A DNA stretch of 64,000 bases from contig JAIXMP010000024.1 of the NCBI GenBank assembly GCA_025677815.1, positions 617,536 to 681,535 on the forward strand, written 5' to 3'. A model generated the notes under the pieces. The model was not told the origin of the DNA, ran no database searches, and saw only the letters and a list, made by a program, of their open reading frames with translations. Every line of letters starts with the position of its first letter. Within the stretch, counting starts at the first letter, position 1. Of this stretch, positions 1 to 15,371 are shown piece by piece. The position numbers and the translations under genes are program-made. The stretch comes from Phascolomyces articulosus (taxonomy: Eukaryota; Mucoromycota; Mucoromycetes; Mucorales; Lichtheimiaceae).

Positions 1-42
1 AAAATGAATACTTATCCATCTTGCTATATTTATCTATTAAAG

Positions 43-1267
43 TCCTTTACAAACCAAGAGCTACGTTGGAATGATCCAAAATTGGAGTAGTTTATTTTTC
101 CAATCGGTAAGTTTTTTTTTTTTGAAACAAACAAGGGATTTAAGAACAGGGCTGTACTAAAATAGAGATGTAATTCTGTGTAATACAAGTACTAATTTAT
201 AAAAACAGACCATCAACTTTATATTACCTTTCATTTTATATTTTGCTTCAAGAAAATATCAAGCATCTGTTGTTCAAAACGATAATAAACCTACAGCTAC
301 AGAAAAACAGAAGCAGATAGGCGCTTCGTTACCATCCCCAGGAATACCATCAGATAAGAATGAAGAATTAGATCAAGAAGATCCGGATGATGTTGTAATG
401 CATTACCCCGAAGAAAACAAATCAATCTCAATCCGAAGATCTGGTCGAACTTCGCGTATCAGCAGGATTGAAATGGCAACCTCACCACGGTCCCCCTATA
501 GTGGCTTTCGATCACCCCTTTCTCCAAAATCATTTAGATCTGGTAATGCGCATCATGTCACCACACCAGTTATTGTGTTGGATGAGACAGTTACTCCTGC
601 ATCACGACTTCAAGTATCACAACAAGAACCTGGATCACCTAATATTCTCAAAGTACCTTCTCTTCCGCCACCATCATCCGCAAGTAATAATACAACAGAA
701 CAAGCTCCTGGATCACCTTCTCCACGGCCAAGCACAGCAACGGTAGGATCGGGTCTTGGGATAACTCCTTCTCCAACAGCGACAACGACAACAACAGTGG
801 TAGCAGCGAACAATAAATCAACAAATGAAGAGAAAAATGAACACCATGAAGATACTATCCCTGAAAGTTCTTCAAAGAAACAAGATCGAATCACATCTTG
901 GTTTTCGAGCAATTTCTCTTTCCGAAATAATCATAGCAATAACAGTGGCAATGGCAACGCTATAGCGCCGGTTTCCGCCAATTCAAATGTTATATCTTCG
1001 CCTATTATACAATTAGAGAATAATAGTAACAATAACAGCAACAACAATGTTGTCCTTTATGATGATGATGATATCAAAGAAAATGCATCTAAAGTTACGG
1101 TAGAAGAAGACAACGAAGTAAACCATTTTATGGCATTCAAACCACGACCTTGGTTAAATCCTTTCTATGTGGCTGTTGTATCTAGTGGATTACTTGGCGT
1201 GGCTGTCATTTTTATGGTGATCTATGATTTAACAATGCTTGGATTAGGTAATAACGTCTTTGGTTAA
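43..1267 (+). CDS. AAAP-family amino acid permease, 3' end only (tandem copy A)
   Basis: The last two exons are visible: 43-106 and 209-1267; the rest lies left of the window. Exon 43-106 is the same length (64 bases) and in the same phase as the matching exon of the two downstream copies and reads through the conserved segment IQNWSSLFFQS. The final exon starts with a membrane helix (NFILPFILYFASRKYQ), runs about 290 residues rich in Ser, Pro, Asn and Thr, and ends with the family signature FMAFKPRPWLNPF followed by the last membrane helix and a short tail. Known of the family: AAAP/Aa_trans permeases carry neutral or basic amino acids across plasma or vacuolar membranes. Substrate and membrane are not readable here. 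The insert probably faces the cytosol and could carry regulatory phosphorylation sites (inference). Confidence 0.8.
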
Positions 1268-2654
1268 GAATGACGGATTTTTTGTAACTCTCTTTTATTA
1301 CTACTTTTATTTCCCCCCAAATATAAAACGCCTATTTCCTCTTCTTGTCATACTACTTATTTTTGTATTATAAAGTATACAATTATGTACTAATACACAT
1401 ACTATATTGATTCTCATTACTGTTCTTAAATTTACTTTTGTTTTGAATATTATCCTTGCTTTGCAGATTTGTTTGTTGTTGCACTATTTGTTTTTATAAA
1501 TAAATAAACATGGTTTTGCTTCTTTTAAAAATAGAAAGATCTACTATTCTTTTTTTCTCAGTGTAATTGTTTCATAAATATTTGAACTATTAGAATGGAT
1601 AGTATTACTTTTTAGTACTTTTTAACTACAACATACGTATAGATATTAAGTTCTTGATATTATTTTCTGCACACAATTTTCACGTATAAGAGCACTATCG
1701 TATCATCGTTGTTGATCAAAAATAATATTCTACCGTAATAGCCTAGTATTAATCATAATACCATCATCGCCATAATTAACAAGAATATAATTGAATTTCT
1801 GTTTTGTTCTTATTTGGAAATTTCTTCCGATAAGTAAAAGCTTTGAAAAGAACTTCTTTTTATGTTTTCCTTTTATGACGACTACAAATAGTTTAAATAA
1901 AGTATCATGAAATTATTTGCTGTTTGTGTTTCAAAATCAAATTTTCTATGGAAGATGGCTCAATAGTATGTTATCACTTTTATATCTTTTTAAATATTTG
2001 AATTGCAATTGATGGATGGTTTAAAATAATGTAATGTATTATTATAACTGTTAGAAATGCACTTACATTTACTTTCTATGTAATATTGATGTGCCATGCT
2101 TGTTGCATTTTTACTTATATCAACAATGCTTCATGGTGCTGGTTCTTACTGCTGTACATAATTTATTATTGTCGTCGTCCCTGAGTATCAGCCGAAATAA
2201 ATAAAGATAATGTAAGATAATATGTTGTATTATAATATATAGAAAAACTTCCACATTAGTATATAAGGAGGGGATAAAGTAGTATATATTAAAAAATAGA
2301 TGGGGAGTAGCTAGGTATTATTACAGTTTTCTTATTATTAATAATAATGGTCATATTGACATAAGGAGCAGTGCCAAATGTTTCTTTTTATCTAAGGATT
2401 TATTACCGTGATTTCAAACAGACTTTAATGTAACTTTGGCATTACGAAATGAGCAATTAATCACTTTTTTTTTTTAAAAAAAAACATCAATTTGTATTTT
2501 TTGGAAAACATAGTAAGACAACTTTATATACAAGTTAAGCTATTATTTTGTGCATCAGCAGCGCCAAAATAAAAAGCCAAACAATCATAAAATAGTGTTT
2601 TTTTTCCATTGTTTTATTCTTTATTTCTTTCTTTTAACATATTATTTCATGAAT
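1268..2654. other. Intergenic region between permease copies A and B
   Basis: AT-rich DNA with no convincing coding segment. It holds the 3' end of copy A and the promoter of copy B. A T-run/A-run palindrome lies at about 2466-2483. An open stretch from 2550 is in frame with the copy B start, but its extra 33 or so residues have no match in copy C, so it is treated as 5' leader. Confidence 0.5.
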
Positions 2655-5425
2655 ATGCAAGAAAAAATAGAAAAAGGTTTTGGCACAATTGGGAGTATTG
2701 CTTTACTTGTCCTGTCTATGACTGTAAAATCATTATTTTCAACATTCTTATCCTCGATATCACCCTATTTTATTATTGATTGATGAAATAATAATGGTCA
2801 TTAATAACATCAGCAATAATAATAATCAACTAAATAAATTGAATGATTGTTTTATGCTTAGGGTCCTGGTCTTGCTATGATTCCAACGCTGTATCAACAG
2901 GTTTTTTTTTTTTTTTTTTACACAAAAAATTTAATTTGATGGACTAGTATGTTTTTCGGTGCCTTTTTGTTACACTTTAGTTTTTAACAATATTTGTTTC
3001 AGGCAGGATGGATCGTACCTACTTTTGTTCTCTTTATTGTTTCATATCTTTCTGCAATCGCTTCATTATTTTTATGTGAAACTCTTTCAAGCATCGAAGG
3101 AAATGAGAATTTTCAGGTACATACATAAAAACAGGTAGTACATCAGTAATTATATACACTATTACTGGTGTTGCTACTTGATTAGATCAAATCGGAATAA
3201 ACTACTGTAATAAGAATAATATTCCTAACAATTCAATTTCATATAATAACTTGCATTAACACATAATTCCATGAAAAAGGCCAAAATTGAATTAACGACC
3301 ATGGCTCATATGATTCTAGGGCAAAAGTATCATTATTTCTTTCAAATTGTGTTATATATTTCACTACAGGCAATTAATGTAGGATCAATTATTATGTCTG
3401 CACAGGTATATATATTATATAACGCAAGAGAGGGATGTAATAAGAATATTTATGTTTGTAAATCAACAGAAGAGTTATATATATATATATTGGTTTTTCT
3501 ACCCCTTCTCTTCCTTATCTATATATTTTTATGACAGAATGTTGATGGTGAAAGTAATGGTTCCCATGATGATGCCGCAGTGATCTAAAAAATATATATT
3601 ATTTCATTAAAAATAGACAATGGATAATTTAATTATTGCGGTGGCAAAGGGTACATGTGGACTTGCTCTTCCTGGAGGGTGGGTTTGTGTTCACGAAAGC
3701 ACAGCACTAAACGGATCACCCTTCAATGAGGATGGTTATTATCTATTCACGACCGGATTACTTTTGACGGTCGCTCTGGTCATGCCACTTGGTTTTTTCG
3801 AATTGGTTGATACAGTAGCAGTGCTTATTATATCTTTCTTTGTATTAGTTGCTGTCTCTATTCAGTGGATAGTTGCGTTTTGTCAAGAAGGTTTGAAGAC
3901 GGAATTAATTCCTACTGTTGGATCAAGTGCACAACTTGTGTTGGGGATTATCATTTTTAATTTCAGCTATGTTACTAACGTGTGTTTATTATTGCTTTTT
4001 TGTATAATTACCTTGATATGATGAGTGTACTTCATTTTTTAACACGCGTTCGTCTTACTGTTCCTTTTAATCATTTAGATACCTACGTGGGTGCACAGTT
4101 TGAAGCCTGGTGTGTCCATCCATAAATGTTTGGCTTATGCATTATCGATCAATACTGCTATTTATCTTGCCCTTGGTAAACTATATTTTATTAATATTAT
4201 TTCAGAAGTATACCTATGATTATTAGTTAGAACTCTGTATTATTTTACATACGTATCATCAGAAATTAATCTTTATTTTGTGGTTGCACAACACGATGAT
4301 AGGAATTTTGGGCGCATTTGCATTTCCGATGCAGGCGTCTGACAATATTCTTACCATCCTTAGTACAAAAAGCACAATTGCATCACAGGTCACTAGTTTT
4401 ATCTTCCCCGTTTGTGCATTAATAACGTCTATTCCTGTGGTAGTAATTATTGTTCGAAGTAATTTAATCCGAGGCGGTCTGTGTGGTAAACGATGGGGAG
4501 CTTTTTGGTCCAACATTGTTCCCTGGTTAATTTGCATGTATGTGATGAGGAACAGCATCATCAGCATTTTTTTTGTTATATTTCTCTCTCTAATATATAC
4601 TACATAAAATATATATTTAAATATATTTAGACCTCTTATCAATAAGAACTCAATGAATTATATACAAAACTGGACAAGTTTATTTTTTCAATCGGTAAGA
4701 GAGGGTTCTAAATCGTGTAAAAATAGCATCTAAAGTATATTCTCATGTTGCTTGTATTATACGTAATATTCCAGACTGTCAACTTTATTCTACCCTTTGT
4801 ACTATTCTTTGTATCACGAAGAAAGCCCCAAACAAATAAAGGTGATATCAAACAACTAGAAAATCAAGATACGGAAGTGGCAGCAATAACGACAAAAGAT
4901 CAGGTTGAAGATCGGAAATATTGTTATCCCGAGAATGATTTAGTTTCCCAATGTGATAAACAACAAGATTCATCCAACGAATCTCACAAAAGCAATCCTA
5001 ATTCTTCACCCACAGAATTGTCGTTTCATACTACAATCATCACATCAACAGACCCAAACAATTATTCGTCAGATTCAGATCAAAAATCAGGTCAAAGTAC
5101 AACTTTATCATGGATTCAGTCACTATTTTACAAGCGGCCCCATAGTGCCCCATCAAAAAAAGCAAGCAATGATAACAACGATGGAGATACAGAGAGTGTA
5201 GCTGTAACTATGGGTGAAAATGTCGAGAATAGTGATGACGACAACCGACAACAAGAAAAACAGCATAATGAAGAAGAGAAGCGATTTATGGCATTCAAAC
5301 AACGGTCATGGCTTAAACCAATTTTTATTGCAGTAATGGCAAGTTGTTTACTCGGACTCTCAGTTATATTTATGATTGTGTATGATATTATCATGGTTGC
5401 TACAGGGAACGATGTGCTCTCATAA
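2655..5425 (+). CDS. AAAP-family amino acid permease (tandem copy B)
   Basis: Nine exons: 2655-2723, 2862-2900, 3003-3116, 3280-3405, 3617-3979, 4079-4175, 4303-4537, 4631-4694, 4775-5425; they close to 585 codons. Every internal exon except exon 5 (one codon shorter) matches copy C in length and phase. The start at 2655 aligns residue for residue with copy C; an in-frame ATG at 2649 would add two residues. About ten membrane helices lie in residues 10-388, with the Aa_trans-like opening GSIALLVLSMTGPGLAMIP and the block FIFPVCALITSIPVVVIIVR. A polar insert of about 150 residues follows, then FMAFKQRSWLKP at about residue 540 and a final helix. The likely role is proton-coupled amino acid transport; the substrate is unknown. 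One of three tandem paralogs. Confidence 0.85.
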
Positions 5426-6849
5426 GTGATCATTACCACAAATACTACTTTCTTTTATTGGTGTATTATTAATAATTTTATATAATAAAATTCTAAGTAA
5501 TAAATGAACTGTAAAAGGTAATGAAAGGTTTTTATACTATACAAACAGTAAATAATTGTTGTTATTGTTACTCGAAAAGAAGATACAGAATGGCAAAAAA
5601 AAAGAAAAGGTTTTGGCTAAACTCTTTTTATAGCATTTGTTGTTATTGTTGTCTCTCTACTAACGGTAGGTTTAGGGGAGGAAGAAAGCAGAGGACTGTT
5701 ATGTTATTTTTTGTTGCTCGGATTCTTTTTTTTTCCATGCTTGCTTGAATTTATTATACGTAAATCACATTTTTTATTATTATTAGTTTATAATACATTG
5801 TATTGGATAATTTTCAAGTTTAAATATTTTTGCATGTTTGTCTTGATAGTGTGCGTGTGGTCTATTCATGATTAATCCATCACTTAATAATGGCGCATCG
5901 GAAAACAAGTATTTTAGTAGATCAGGAGAAGGGGGTTAAAGAAATATAATATACACGTTCAATGGTTATTATAACCCAATTTTGTTTCATGTTGTTTTTA
6001 GTGCCACAAAGACCATATCAAGTTAAAAGCTCCAATGTGAGGATTTTGTACCACGTGTGGTTTTTATTCCATTTTTGAAATTGAATCAAATCACGTCTTT
6101 TTAATCAAAAAAAAAAGCCCCACATTTTTATATCTTGATATTAACAACTACAACCTATTTTTTCTTGATAAAACCTTACTTTCCCCGAAAAAATAACAAC
6201 TTCTTTGGACATGTAAATATTTATAATGATCACTAACGACCATATCACATAGTCTTATTAATTTTACTATGGAGGGTATTTTGAACATCTGATATGAATC
6301 ATCATCATCATTTACAATGGTCAGAAAAAGAAGAAGAAAAAATGTTGTTTATAAAAAATGGTCTAGAAAAATACATACTTGGAAAGTACTAAAAAGATTT
6401 TTCTTTTTGAAGAAAAAAAAATAAATAAGCAAAGGCTCAATTATACTATTTTGCTTAGTGTATTATGCAAGGACTATCTTTTTTTCTCCAATTGATAATA
6501 AAAATAATCATTTTAATATCAGTATAATAATAGTAATGATATATTAGATTAGTATGTTTTGTATATTATTTTTCTCTAGTTTTGAAACAATAATGTGGCT
6601 TCTTTCTCCTCCTCTTTTTCTGTTGCTATAACGATGTTGATCTTCGAAAAAAAAAACATACATAAAAGACTTACTTTTCTTCAAAACAATAATCAAAAAG
6701 TCAGGTGTGATTATATTAAAAACAGTATTATATTTATTTAATCTATTTATTTGTTTATCTATTTATTCTTACCTTGACTACTTCCTCTTCTTCTTTTTTT
6801 TCTTTCTCCTTTGTTATTTCTCATTCATCATATATACCAACAATAAACC
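5426..6849. other. Intergenic region between permease copies B and C
   Basis: AT-rich. It contains a candidate relic of a permease C-terminus (5581-5690, listed separately) and the promoter of copy C, with pyrimidine-rich stretches just upstream of its ATG. No other coding signal was seen. Confidence 0.5.
5581..5690 (+). pseudogene. Possible relic of a permease C-terminal helix
   Basis: About 160 bases after copy B, one frame reads MAKKKKRFWLNSF and the next frame continues FIAFVVIVVSLLTVGLG. Together they resemble the shared C-terminal signature MAFK-R-WLNPF plus last helix of the three permeases, interrupted by a one-base frame change. The segment is short and has lysine runs from low-complexity DNA, so chance resemblance is possible. 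Confidence 0.35.
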
Positions 6850-9794
6850 ATGGCAGGAGAGAATCCAAAAGGAGTCGGAACACTCGGAAGCATTGCTCTA
6901 CTTGTAATGTCCATGACGGTAACGTATTATCATCTCAATTCTTTCTATGTACACAAATTCAAGAAATAAGTTGATCACTTAAAAAATCATGGTCTCAAAC
7001 ATATGGTTTGCATTTATTAGGGACCAGGTATGCCAATGATTCCACCATTATATCAACAGGTAAATAATGATAATTATACATTGTACATATAAGAATGTAG
7101 CCCATCAACCCTATTTTTTTTTCGTTCTAGCTGATTCTCCCAGATGAATGATTGACTGATCGTTTGAATTATTGTCTCTATTTATTTAGGGTGGATGGTT
7201 AGCACCTACTGTTATCCTCATCATTATCGCTATTCTCTCGGGAGTTGCCTCGTTATTTATATGTGAGGTTCTTTCTAGTATCCGGGGAAATGAAAAGTTT
7301 CAGGTAATCTACAAGCGATAAAAAAACCGTTATCTGTTATAATCAATAAGAGGGCAGTTAGAAAACTCTTTTGTCAACTCATACGTAATATTATCTTTTA
7401 TATTTATAGGCACAAGTTGAGATTACCACCGTGGCACAGTTATTATTAGGAAAAAAATATCATTATTTTTTCCAAGTTATTTTATATATTGCTCTTCAAG
7501 CTGTCAATATTGCATCGATTGTTATATCCTCACAGGTAATTAGAAAGGAAAGGAATCTCAATGCAACGCTATAATTTGTTTCCCTGGTATTAATACTGTT
7601 TATGTATATATTTATATATATAATAGACGTTGGATAATTTGATTATCACGTTATTTAAAGGCACTTGTGGCCTTAATATTTATCCCGGAGGGTGGATTTG
7701 TGTTAGCCAAGGTGGTGCATCCAGCGCCTCACCTTTTAGCGAAAACGATTATTTTATCTTCACTTTTGGATTTCTCTTAACTATGGCCATGGTGATGCCA
7801 TTAGGATTCTTTGACCTGGTTGATAATATGGCTGTTCTAATTGCCTCTTTACTGATTATGGCTGTTGTTACAATCCAATGGATTGTTGCCTTTTGTCAAG
7901 AAGGTTTGGAAGTAGAGCGATTGCCAGCTACTGGTCCAAGTGCTGGAATGGCTTTAGGCATCATTATTTTTAACTTTAGTTATGTAACCACGGTAATGTA
8001 TTTACTAAAATTTCTATCTCCTTGTCCTCCTTCAAAAGAATATGCTTCAATCATTAGTGTATTAATTCTTGTATGCTAAATTAGGTACCGACATGGGTCA
8101 ATAGTATCAATCCTAATGTATCAATTCATTTTTGTATTACTACGTCTATCATTATTACTACTCTGATTTACATACTTATTGGTAAGTTGTTGTTAAATGT
8201 TCTTATAGAAAAAAAAAGTGAATAATGGTGAGAAATCAGGATTGTCAGGGTCTCAAACAAAACAATTTATATTTCTCACATACAATATCAAAAATATTCA
8301 CACGCTAAAAAACATTGTTGTTATTATCAGGCGTATTTGGTGCAATGGCGTTTCCAATGGCGATCTCCGATAATGTTCTTACATTACTTGCCAACGAAAG
8401 TACAGTAGCATCAAAAGTCACCACATATCTATTTCCTATTGCAGCATTAATCTCATCTATCCCTGTCTTTGTGATTGTTGTTCGATGTAATTTGTTACGT
8501 GGTGGTATCTGTGGTAAACGATGGGCTGGTTTTTGGTCTAACATTGTTCCTTGGATAATCTGCATGTAAGTTTATATTTATAATGGAAGAAGGAAATATT
8601 TGTCTTGGATTGTTTTAGCTCTAAGCCATAATAACAGCAATGGGAATATAAGCCATATAAGCTTCCTGCTAAAGCCATCTTATTATATATATATTTTTCA
8701 ACGTCTACGAATAGTCCACTGATGAACAAAAACTGGATGAATACCATACAAAACTGGATTAGTCTCTTTTTCCAATCGGTACGTATCAAAAAGACACCTT
8801 TTTAATATAACCATTCAAAAAATATATAATGATCCATTGCTGATATATTTCCGGATTATTTCTGTAACAGAGCACAAATTACATTTTACCATTTGTACTA
8901 TATTTTGTCTCCCGCAAATTTCAAGCAAGTGTCGTTGAAGAAGAACCAACCGAAAAAGTTCCAGAAGAACCAACAGATGTCACCATGTATCATCCAGAAG
9001 AATCGGCAGTACGTGGTCGAACATCTGAAGTTCGTCGCGTATCTCGTATTAGTCGTCAATCTGCCATTTATAGTAGTACACCGCGATCTATTATACGGTC
9101 CCCATTATCTCCTCGTTCTCCATTATCTCCAAGATCCCCAAGATCTCCTAGATCTCGATATGAAGCATCACCGGCTCCACCTATTATTTTGGAAGAACCA
9201 CCACCGTCTTTACTCCAAGTTAACCCACCACCGATACCTCAAGGAATGATGGTCCCCAATTCACCAGCATCACTTCATACTAATAATCAACAACAACGAC
9301 CTTCATCACTACAAGGATCACCCAATACTGCAGCTGCAGCAGCTACGGCAGCACTTACCGTACCACCACCAGTGGAATCATCTCCTCGAAGTACATTAGC
9401 CACTACAGCCATTGGATCTGCACAAGGGTTAGGTATTACACCTTCATCTCAAGGCAAGGATGAAGATCAATCCTCCAGAGGATCTATGTGGATCAATAGC
9501 AATCTATCTTTACGAAATCCACCTATTGCTTCATCCGTTATTGTAGATGGCGGGAGTGATGTTAAAAACAATAGTGATATTAAAGTAAGCATTAAGGATG
9601 ATCAAGGAGAGGACGCACAGCAACAAATGGAAGATGAAATATATGACCATTTTATGGCATTTAAACCAAGATCTTGGTTGAATCCATTTTTTATTGCTGT
9701 TCTTGCGTCTGGTTTACTTAGTCTTGGCGTTGTATTTATGATCATTTATAATATTACCATGGCTGCCTTGGGTAATGATATGCTTTCGCAATAG
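6850..9794 (+). CDS. AAAP-family amino acid permease (tandem copy C)
   Basis: Nine exons: 6850-6918, 7021-7059, 7190-7303, 7410-7535, 7627-7992, 8085-8181, 8331-8565, 8715-8778, 8871-9794; 677 codons, all phases close. The start is the ATG in ACCATGGCAG. Ten or so helices occupy residues 10-388; typical Aa_trans blocks are GPGMPMIPPLYQQGGW near the N-terminus and LFPIAALISSIPVFVIVVR near residue 320. Residues about 389-630 form a Ser/Pro/Arg-rich insert with repeated SPRSPLSPRSPRSPR units, then FMAFKPRSWLNPFF at about 631 opens the last helix. Conserved intron positions show that the three genes arose by tandem duplication, while the inserts have diverged strongly. An amino acid permease role is well supported; substrate and localisation are open. 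The repeated SPR units suit proline-directed kinases (inference). Confidence 0.88.
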
Positions 9795-10289
9795 ATTTTT
9801 TTTTTTTGTTTTTTGTTAACTTTGTAATAATAGTAATAAAAAAGAGAATGAAATTTCTCTTATTTCCATATAACGTATTAAAAAGCCATTGTATTTATCA
9901 TCTATTATTGATTGATTGATTGATGTTACATCTTGCTGGTCTCCATATGTTTGCTTAAAAAATATCGGAGCCAAAACTTTCCAAATTTGGACAGAGGCGG
10001 TGCAATGGAAGAAGAACTAGGATATTATAACGTGTCCGACGGGACCAGTGATACCTTCTCTTTCCACGCGCGTTGTAAGTAGTATGGTGATGAAAATGGT
10101 GGGAAGAGAAAGGCAGAGACAAACATCTAAAGCAATCGACACATGTAGAGAATGACATGATCGAAAAATAATAATACGGATGGATGGATGAATGGATGAT
10201 AAAGATAAAAGAATAGATGGATGGATTATATTAACGATATATTTTTTTTTCTCGTCAACCTTTTTGTTCATTTTTTGATAATTAGCACC
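9795..10289. other. Intergenic region upstream of the eS10 gene
   Basis: Holds the end of permease copy C, several GATG/GATT-type short repeats around 9908-9925 and 10180-10215, and the promoter of the ribosomal protein gene. No further gene was seen. Confidence 0.45.
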
Positions 10290-11147
10290 ATGCTTGTTCA
10301 GAAGCAAAACAGAAAGCTTATCTACGAGGCGCTCTTCAAGGGTAAATAAACCAACAATACCAGTTTTTATTTTATTTTACGAACAACAATTATCCAATTC
10401 AACATGAACGAAATTATCCTTCCCTTCATTCGATTGTAATATACTGAACGAATACATTCCCAATTGTCAACAATTTTTTTTATTCTTATTATATAGACGG
10501 TGCTTTGGTTGCCGCCAAGGACTTCAACCTTGCCAAGCATCCCGATATTGATGTTCCCAACCTTGAAGTCATCAAGATGATGCAATCTTTGACTTCCAAG
10601 GGTTTGGTCAAGACCCAATTCTCGTGGCAATACTACTACTACACTCTCACCGATGAGGGTATCGACTATCTCCGTGAATGTAAGATATATTGACACTACT
10701 TTACTATTTATATACGATTAGTTATTTGTTTTTTTTTTCCAAAAACACATTTTTTGACAATTATCGTTATTATATAGACCTTCACTTGCCCCAAGAGATT
10801 GTCCCTGCTACCTTGAAGAAGACTGCTCGCCCCGCTGCTCCTCGCCGTGCCTGTAAGTTTAAAAGAAGCTTTCTAGGATAAAGAATAAGTGTGGGAAAAG
10901 AGAAGAAAACTAAAATGATGTTTTTTATACGTATAGTCGGTGAAGGTCGTGAAGGTGGCCGTGGTCCCCGTGGTGATCGTGATGGCTACCGTCGCAAGGA
11001 AGGTGCTGACGGTGACTTCAAGCCCGAATTCCGTGGTGGTTTTGGTAAGTTTTTGAATATTGTTTAATATTATTTATGATTTAGTATAAGAAAACTCATC
11101 AAAATTTTATATATTTCTATTTAATAGGTCGTGGCCGTCGCGAGTAA
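10290..11147 (+). CDS. RPS10: 40S ribosomal protein S10 (eS10)
   Basis: Five exons: 10290-10341, 10497-10679, 10778-10852, 10937-11044, 11128-11147; 145 codons, every junction phase 1. The protein opens [20 protein letters not shown] and carries the winged-helix S10/plect domain over residues 1-100 ([16 protein letters not shown], then [15 protein letters not shown]). The tail is rich in Arg and Gly ([16 protein letters not shown]) and ends GFGRGRRE. Length and order match eukaryotic eS10, a component of the small subunit beak near the mRNA entry region. Codon use is noticeably richer in C-ending codons than neighbouring non-ribosomal genes, as expected for high expression. The start is fixed by the conserved N-terminus. 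An AATAAA-like signal follows the stop near 11190. Confidence 0.95.
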
Positions 11148-13836
<2,689 letters not shown>

Positions 13837-14044
13837 GCTTTCCTTTTCTCCATTAATTTCCCAACAATATAGCAGTATAGTAGTGGTTTTTTTTTAAAGT
13901 GTAGTAATAGCTTTTCTCTTTCCGTCCTTTCGATTGCTGTGCTGCGGCGGATGAGCTTTCTTTATATTCATGCTGCCAAAAAAAAAGACTACTTTTTTTT
14001 TGCTTTTTTTTTTATTAATACTACAAATAAAATACAAATACGAT

Positions 14045-15371
14045 ATGGCAACTCTCAATAATAATAATAACGGTTCCTTGACCTCTGAACAAAAGAAACG
14101 TATTGAAGAGAATAAAGCAAAAGCTCTTGAAAAATTAAAATCAAAACGAAAAAATGACGATGTGTCTAATAGCAGCAATAGTAGTAATGATCAACAAAAA
14201 CCATTACCCAAACGAGCTCGCTGGACAAAGTATTATGAATATGATCTAAGCACTATGGTTGATTCAAAAGGTGGTTTCCTTGTCGAAGAAACAAAAGAAG
14301 ATAAATTGATTCAAGAACGAAAAGATCAAGCGACAAAACTTTCACCATTTCTTCGTATGTATTTATATATATTAGAATGAGTAGTACATGAGCACAAAAT
14401 GCTTCATGACCAATATTAAAAAATCATTCCTATATAGCGATTTCGGCAGATCCTTCTGAAAATCCAAAATGTCGTGATTGTGGAACAATGGACATTGATC
14501 CTATTTTCTTTCAAGTATTCAAATTATCTGTATGTGCTGGTTGCAAAGAAAAGTTTCCAGAAAGATATAGTTTAATTACTAAAACAGAAGCAAAGGAGGT
14601 TTGTACGATTATAAAAAACTTGAGATGAGGGTAGAAGAGTGAAGTTTAAAATGGATTGTTTACTAACTCTATATACTATTTGTTCTTAATTTTTAACTTA
14701 TGTAGGATTATTTATTAACGGATCGTAAGTTGTCTATTCATATATTTGTATTTTCATGAAAACGATGGTTTAGATTGGATGAATTAACGTATTTATCTAT
14801 AAGCTGAATTGCGCGATACCGATTTACTTCCTCATTGGTCGAAACCTAACCCACGAAAATCTACATGGAATAACATGATGCTTTATGTTCGTGAAATGGT
14901 ATGTTATAAAAAAAGATTGCCATCCATCGATATATTCATATGAAAAATATTTTTTTTAAAAAAGGTGGAAGAATATGCATTCAAGAAGTGGGGTAGTGAA
15001 GAAGGATTAGATGCTGAATATGAACGAAGAGAAGCGCAAAAAAAAGATAAAAAAGATAAAAAGTTCAAAGAAAAATTGGCAGGTAAAAAAATGTGGTTTT
15101 ATTTCATTTCATTTCGCACAAAATTCAAAAAAAGTTTTTTTTTTTTTTTTTTCAGGAGAGTGTGGGTTTATATATACGTGCAAATAATAAACTTCATATT
15201 ATATATAATAAAGATCTTAGGAGAAGAACGATGACTAGTACTTGGGAAAGAAAAAGACAACAAGGTCCACATAAGCATGTGTTTGGTTCGCCTGAAGAAG
15301 ATCCCGAGACTGGTCAAACGATTGAAACTTGTCAAGAATGTGGGTTGACAGTTGAATCTGAAGAATTCTAA
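14045..15371 (+). CDS. RAD14: DNA repair protein XPA / Rad14
   Basis: Six exons: 14045-14354, 14438-14598, 14706-14724 (19 bases), 14804-14898, 14965-15082, 15214-15371; 286 codons. The last acceptor is AAAG at 15213, because the more obvious TTAG at 15217-15220 leads into a stop. Visible parts: a basic charged N-terminus; a four-cysteine zinc finger, C115-R-D-C118 and C136-A-G-C139; the DNA-binding half with [20 protein letters not shown]; a basic helix ([14 protein letters not shown]); then [13 protein letters not shown], the usual end of the family domain. A second short cysteine pair (CQECG) lies near the C-terminus. XPA verifies damage and organises the incision complex in nucleotide-excision repair in the nucleus. 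The 19-base exon is easily missed by gene finders. Confidence 0.93.

Noticed and set aside
2550..2783. Longer N-terminus for permease copy B from ATG 2550
   Set aside because: The extra residues come from a T-rich leader, have no counterpart in copy C, and copy C aligns exactly with a start at 2655.
15214..15371. XPA last exon from the TTAG acceptor at 15217-15220
   Set aside because: It gives a stop within five codons; the AAAG acceptor at 15213 keeps the conserved [10 protein letters not shown] in frame.
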